64,000 bases of DNA from Ophiosphaerella korrae (lineage: Eukaryota > Ascomycota > Dothideomycetes > Pleosporales > Phaeosphaeriaceae): the NCBI GenBank assembly GCA_028456385.1, contig JALNQF010000149.1, positions 1-64,000 of the forward strand. The letters run 5' to 3'. The translations under genes were made by a program, and so were the position numbers. This document shows positions 59,421 to 64,000 of this stretch, in pieces. Every line of letters starts with the position of its first letter. Position 1 is the stretch's first letter. The notes under the pieces are model-generated. The model did no database searches and was not told where the DNA came from. It worked only from the letters and a program-made list of their open reading frames with translations.

Positions 59421-60432
59421 TGTTGCCATATTATGAAGCTACCAAAGCATCGTCAATTGTTGGGCCTTTTCTCTGTTAATGACATAAAATGATAAAATTA
59501 TGTGCCACGCACGTGTTACAGCGCTAGCCCAACACTTTCCAATTAACAAAAGCCAAAACGAAGAACTGGGCTTCATCTTCGAAGGAGCGCAACGAGTCGG
59601 GCGAGATAGATGATTTGTTGTATTGATATTCAGGATAGTCTGTTGAAGCAGGATGAATGATCTTGATCGAGGTCTTATGTTCTTGCTGAGATTTTGGCTA
59701 AATCAAGAAGCTATAAAGCTATTTCAATTTCATTTGAGAGGACAGTATATATGAAATGCAGTGAAATTTTTTTGGTCTACTACAGAATGCTGATCAAGGC
59801 TTATATATCAAAATATGCTCCCCTAGACTGCCTTCTCAAATTTCCTCATGCCAACCAGATGAAACCCTGTTGAACGGAGGCTGCCGTCTGTGCAAGGCAG
59901 ACAGATCGTAAACAATGTTATGGAGCAATATATAGTTCCCCGAGACATTCAGATTTACTACGCCTCAGGAATCCCTCTACAAAATATGATATCCGTGAGG
60001 TGGCTATGGCAATTCCATCCAGGGTAGATGGGCGACTACTTGACTCTCTCGGACATCAAAAGGGCCCGGATTTGGCCTCACGCATTCTACATTCGAAACA
60101 TACTTCCTTTAAGAGCGAAGCTCCCCTTCGAACTTGAACGATGTATTAGATCGTACTCAAGACAATGAAAACGTCATTGGCTTACAAGTCACTCAATATA
60201 GCGTTGTATCGAACTCACTGTCTGAGTGAGCTTTTTTTTGGTTCAATACTATCATTCTAGTATCACGCAAGCTAGGGTGATGTGGGATTAGTGTCTGCGA
60301 TCTTGGCATAGTGATCGTGTGCTGCCTACCTTGTTTCTGCGACGCATCGGTGCGTGGATCTCATAAACTTTAAAGGCATCGCCACGCCCCCGCAACTCTG
60401 TGATAGGACACATATCCTCGATCAAATTCCCC
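59421..60432. other. Intergenic, no gene seen
   Basis: Normal composition; no open frame or repeat that I can support. Confidence 0.4.
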
Positions 60433-61284
60433 ATGACATTCCACATCATCGATTGCCTGTCAGCTTCATTACAGGAGGCCATACAAGCCAACAACTTAAA
60501 AGCTATTCGTAGCCACTATTCTGGTAAACCGATAACCGAGGCACAAGATGAGCTGGATGAAGGTCTCGCCCTGGCAATGCTGCAGGCTAATCTAAATACA
60601 ATCGAGCTTCTACTGCAACTTGGGGCAAATCTGAACAGATCTTCGTTTTGCAACGCCATGGGCAGAGATGACGCTGCGGCGGCATTCCAAACTTTGATCG
60701 ATTCTGGGTGGGATATCAACTCAATCGAGTTTGGTTGCACCGTTCCCCAGTAGGTCCAGTGGATAGTGCTCATTGACAACTCTCTCAACTGTGCTAGTCT
60801 ATCACTCCGAAACGAAACTTTACTTCGTTGGCTACTTGAACACGGCGCAGACCCAAACGTTCGGTCGGCGCACGATCCGCATTCAACCTTCTGCAGTGAA
60901 ACGCCCATGTGTGATGCAGCAAGGCTTCCCGACCCAACTGCACTTGAAATTCTGCTATCACATGGAGCAGAGGTTGGCCCTATGGCCATATTCGCTGCTA
61001 TTGACGGATACCGGGGCGCCGGTTCAAACGGTACAGCTACTATGAAGGTACTTATTGCTCATGGTGCCCACATCAATTACGTATCAGATAAATTTAGTAC
61101 ACCGTTATTTCGCACTGCCACGCGCAATAAAGAGGAAAAGACCAGGCTGCTCTTGAATCATGGCGCTGATCCAACCATTGCGTCTAAGAAAAGAAACCTT
61201 ACGCCACTAGGTTATGCAAAGGAACATGGTTACACGGATTTGTACGAACTTATGGAAAGCGTTCGTAGCCTTGGTGAGCCTTAA
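60433..61284 (+). CDS. Ankyrin-repeat protein
   Basis: Two exons, 60433-60749 and 60798-61284, joined across a 48-bp intron (GTAGGT...CTCAACTGTGCTAG) that removes an apparent in-frame TAG. The spliced product is 267 aa and reads smoothly as VPHLSLRNETLLRWLLEHGADPN. Five or so ankyrin units are visible: ANLNTIELLLQLGANLN, FQTLIDSGWDIN, LLRWLLEHGADPN, LEILLSHGAEVG, MKVLIAHGAHIN and TRLLLNHGADPT. No other domain, signal or membrane segment. Single-domain ankyrin proteins of this kind are abundant in Dothideomycetes and their partners are unknown. Confidence 0.85.
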
Positions 61285-62039
61285 ATTCGGGCATGCTATG
61301 CTATCATTCGTCCTCTTTCGAGGATAGTTGAGAAGTTGGACACACCATGTTATTCGATAGATTTAGACCAATCATCAACTGGGAATTGTTTCCTTGACTT
61401 TGTAAAATGCATTCTTCAATTCGTCTCTCAAAATATTTCTTAGGTTATCTCCTTCGACCAGAACTTCCCAGCTTACCAGAAGAATGTTGGAGTACTGGGT
61501 TTAGGCGCCAGGTTAACATCATTGGCCCCAACAAGATTTGTTTCACATGTGAAGTCTACCCGCCTCATTTGCTTTACGCCGCACCTGGTAACGCATACAA
61601 GCGGCACCCATCGCAAATCCGCGTGACCTCTAACTTTTGCACCCATGTGCACCCTCCATGTAAGCGCCGCTATGCGACAGCGGATAATGTGGTTTGTACT
61701 CAGATCCCATTAATTTCCGATTTAGACGCTGCCAATGTGGCAAAGCGAGCATTTGAATTGCGGAAGTTGAGAGTTATATGGGGCTGAAAATTGAGGCACA
61801 TGTCTGAATGTGTTTCAACTTCGAGGATGAAGTAGGGCTCAAGTGGCGTAAGGCAGAGAATCTATGGGAAGATATTCAGCAAAAGCGTGAGAGAAATATG
61901 ACACCGTATCGTGTCCTCTGGAGATTACTTCAAGAAATATATTGCCAGAGCCGGCATACTCAAAGAGCCTTTGACTGACACACAAAATCTTTTATACATA
62001 CACAATATCAATTTACTCTTTGAGTCGATGTATCACACG
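61285..62039. other. Intergenic, one unconvincing open frame
   Basis: An open frame at 61,407-61,787 (126 codons) has no recognised domain and could be chance. The end of the stretch is the promoter of the next gene. Confidence 0.35.
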
Positions 62040-63688
62040 ATGAGTCGATTCAATAGACTCATTGCCCTAGGGGTATTGTTATCACCCTCGATAGCTGAAA
62101 TATTTACACTATCCCTTGGGGATATTTCTCAATACTCTGCATCGCTAGTGAGCTGTCTTGAACTCATTTTCATTCAGACAAACAAAACCTGACTTGACAT
62201 ACTACAGGCAGCAACACCTACTTTGACCGGATCTCGCATAGTTTTCACTCAAGCAGCAAGTGCAGATGGTGGCATCGATGTCATATTTTCCGAAGAATTG
62301 CGAGCAAGCATCCAAAAAGCGGTCGACGGAAATTGTAAAGCCATTGATACCCAGTGTGTGGATAGTGTGAAAACCGTATTGGCGAATCAACACACAGAAC
62401 TAGAATCAAGACAGGCAATTATTGCTGGAGCTGCCATTTTTGGTTTGCTAGCTATCGCAATCATGTTGATGAACGAGAAGAAACCCGAACGCATCCCTGG
62501 AGTATTGCACGTCCCCGCTGCTTTAGTTGATCCTGCAGCCTCCGCAGCACAGGCTGCCACAATTGTCGCAGTCACAAAGACCGATGCCCCATCTATCACT
62601 ATAACCCCAAAGCCCAACGCCCCGGCCGCCGCGGGGTGTGTGATGGGAAAACCGTGTCGTGGCTTAGTGAGCTAATGAATATTAGGCCCGATCTGCCTTC
62701 AATAACTATTTTAACTACTCCGCAGGACGACCACTCCCCTGGAGATGTAGCTATAACCCTCTCGGATGATCTGGCAAACCGTATCAATGAGATGATTCAA
62801 CGAAGCCAAAATTGTGACCGTCAAGACTGGTCCAAGAAGACTATAGGTATGAAAGCCCAGAATATCAATGATAATATCAGAGCCATGATGTGTTCAGCTG
62901 GAGGAATCATCCTCAATTCTTTTAATGGAGGACCCTTTGAAGTCCTGGGAGGAGTGACTAAAGGTGTACGCCTTCCCTGGGAATCTGATGTCTTGGTTGG
63001 GGCAACCACTCAACTACTAGCATACGGTAGTCAAATCGCTCGCAATGCCATGTAAGGCAACAGCAACGACGATTCCGTGGCAGACACCGTAACTGTATCA
63101 ATGCTCCTCGGCTACTTTGTCATTGTAACTGGCAAGAAACTGAGCAGAGTTAAATGGATCTCTGGATCGAATTTCAAAAAATCTCCCACGCCCACACTCT
63201 CACCCTCCCCTACCATGATTATCACGACGACTAGTACTGCTAGCTCATCCAGCACGCTCGAATGCTCGGCATCTTGTGCCATGGTATGTGGGATACGAGA
63301 TTGCAATACCTGGTGCCCTACACCTACTGGGACCTCTTGGTATATCAGGCCAAGCGAATATGCCGTCAACACTGTTGCGTTCGAGCCATGGCATGTTTCT
63401 ATAGACCAAAAACCAATTCAAGTGCCGATTGGGCTTTGCCCACTAGGTTCCGGAAATGCGACAGACTTTCCCATTAATTTGTTTGAACCAGTTTATTCAA
63501 AATTCTGCGAGCAGGTTGAAAAGAACAAGGAAACTGCAACGTGGATTGTAAATTCCAAGGGAGAACAAAATCCGCCCAAGTCACACTTCTTTCGCTTCTT
63601 GCGTTTCTTATCACGCGATGACAATGCGGATGCTGAAAAGTACAAGGACTACCACTTTACACTTGCTCGGCAAGGCCGTGACGGCTAA
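62040..63688 (+). CDS. Multi-exon secreted or cell-surface protein, probably continuing past the window
   Basis: Proposed exons: 62040-62147, 62208-62666, 62726-63051 and 63148-63688, with introns GTGAGC...CTACAG, GTGAGC...CTCCGCAG and GTAAGG...GAGCAG, all phase-consistent. The start MSRFNRLIALGVLLSPSIAE is a signal peptide. Later parts include a hydrophobic segment AAIFGLLAIAIML, a Pro/Thr-rich linker and a Cys-containing region (ECSASCAMVC...CNTWC). The frame stops with TAA at 63686, yet the same frame stays open beyond it to 64000 with a convincing cysteine-rich domain (CQITCSRAYKQL...FIDAGC). So either one more intron or a CAA-to-TAA nonsense change exists there. Function unknown; extracellular location is inferred. 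Confidence 0.6.
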
Positions 63689-64000
63689 AGCTGCCAAATA
63701 ACATGTTCTCGGGCATACAAGCAACTCAGCCTGCAGGACATATGTAGGCGGGGTGATGGCAAGAGCGCCATTGCCGATACTGGGTTTATCGATGCAGGTT
63801 GCGCTGCATATTCCTTCAGCATTGAAGTCCCAAAACCTCAGGTACAGATTACTTGTGGAAATGCAAAAGGCTCATTCTCGGCGCCAAAACGCGATAGCAG
63901 CGCACAGGGTGCTACGAGCGTTGAATCTGCCATTCAAACCTGGTGCACTCGGAACGACAATCATTATGTAGACCAAGGCGCTAGCGAAACTGGTGTTGCC

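Noticed and set aside
60750..60797. In-frame TAG in the ankyrin gene, first read as a RIP-type nonsense mutation
   Set aside because: A 48-bp intron with GTAGGT donor and CTAG acceptor removes it and restores a normal ankyrin repeat.
61407..61787. 126-codon plus-strand open frame
   Set aside because: No domain, signal or splice support; kept only as a note in the intergenic entry.
62636..62725. Apparent frameshift in the last gene, which first suggested a pseudogene
   Set aside because: A GTGAGC donor at 62667 and a TTTAACTACTCCGCAG acceptor ending at 62725 give a phase-consistent intron.

Overview
The window looks like nuclear DNA of a filamentous ascomycete, most likely a Dothideomycete (Pleosporales-like). 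The support is indirect. Genes have short 48-96 bp introns. The gene families are typically fungal: a Zn2Cys6 regulator, a BAR-SH3 protein of the Hob1/Rvs167 type, a kinesin-14, a PTR2 transporter and a histidine acid phosphatase. Two long AT-rich blocks are saturated with TpA and nearly free of CpA, the signature of repeat-induced point mutation (RIP). Species cannot be decided from the sequence.

Layout. 1-16,960 is a nest of RIP-destroyed transposons: Ty3/Gypsy chromovirus-type LTR elements in both orientations, a 271-bp solo-LTR-like insert, and pieces of a pogo/Fot-type DDE transposon. 16,961-29,670 is gene territory with ordinary base composition. It holds an intron-containing tRNA-Thr, a peptide transporter, an acetyltransferase-like protein, a small protein and a secreted acid phosphatase, plus almost 4 kb (20.5-24.4 kb) with no gene I can support. 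29,670-31,137 is a compact, GC-rich, intronless block made of pieces of one unfamiliar coding sequence, with one piece inverted and partly duplicated. It resembles an endogenised RNA-virus fragment. 31,177-40,786 is a complete pogo-like element with 42-bp terminal inverted repeats and a TA target duplication. It was split by a complete 7.0-kb Ty3/Gypsy element that has 429-bp LTRs and a CTTAG target duplication.

41-64 kb is gene-rich: a fungal multipass membrane protein, a Zn2Cys6 regulator next to a short-chain dehydrogenase with a CGG-N5-CCG site between them, a secreted Kelch protein, a kinesin-14 (two GC-AG introns), a conserved hypothetical, a DUF2439 (Mte1/ZGRF1-like) protein divergent from a BAR-SH3 protein (one GC-AG intron), a truncated pseudogene ending at an A20 tract, an ankyrin protein, and a multi-exon secreted or surface protein running towards the window end.

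How the parts relate. The right half is ordinary housekeeping (cytoskeleton, endocytosis, genome maintenance) beside accessory genes. The two transposon blocks bracket a low-density accessory segment holding nutrient-acquisition and modification genes (transporter, phosphatase, acetyltransferase) and the virus-like insert. RIP is heaviest in the LTR elements and fades through the outer ends of the pogo elements into clean DNA.
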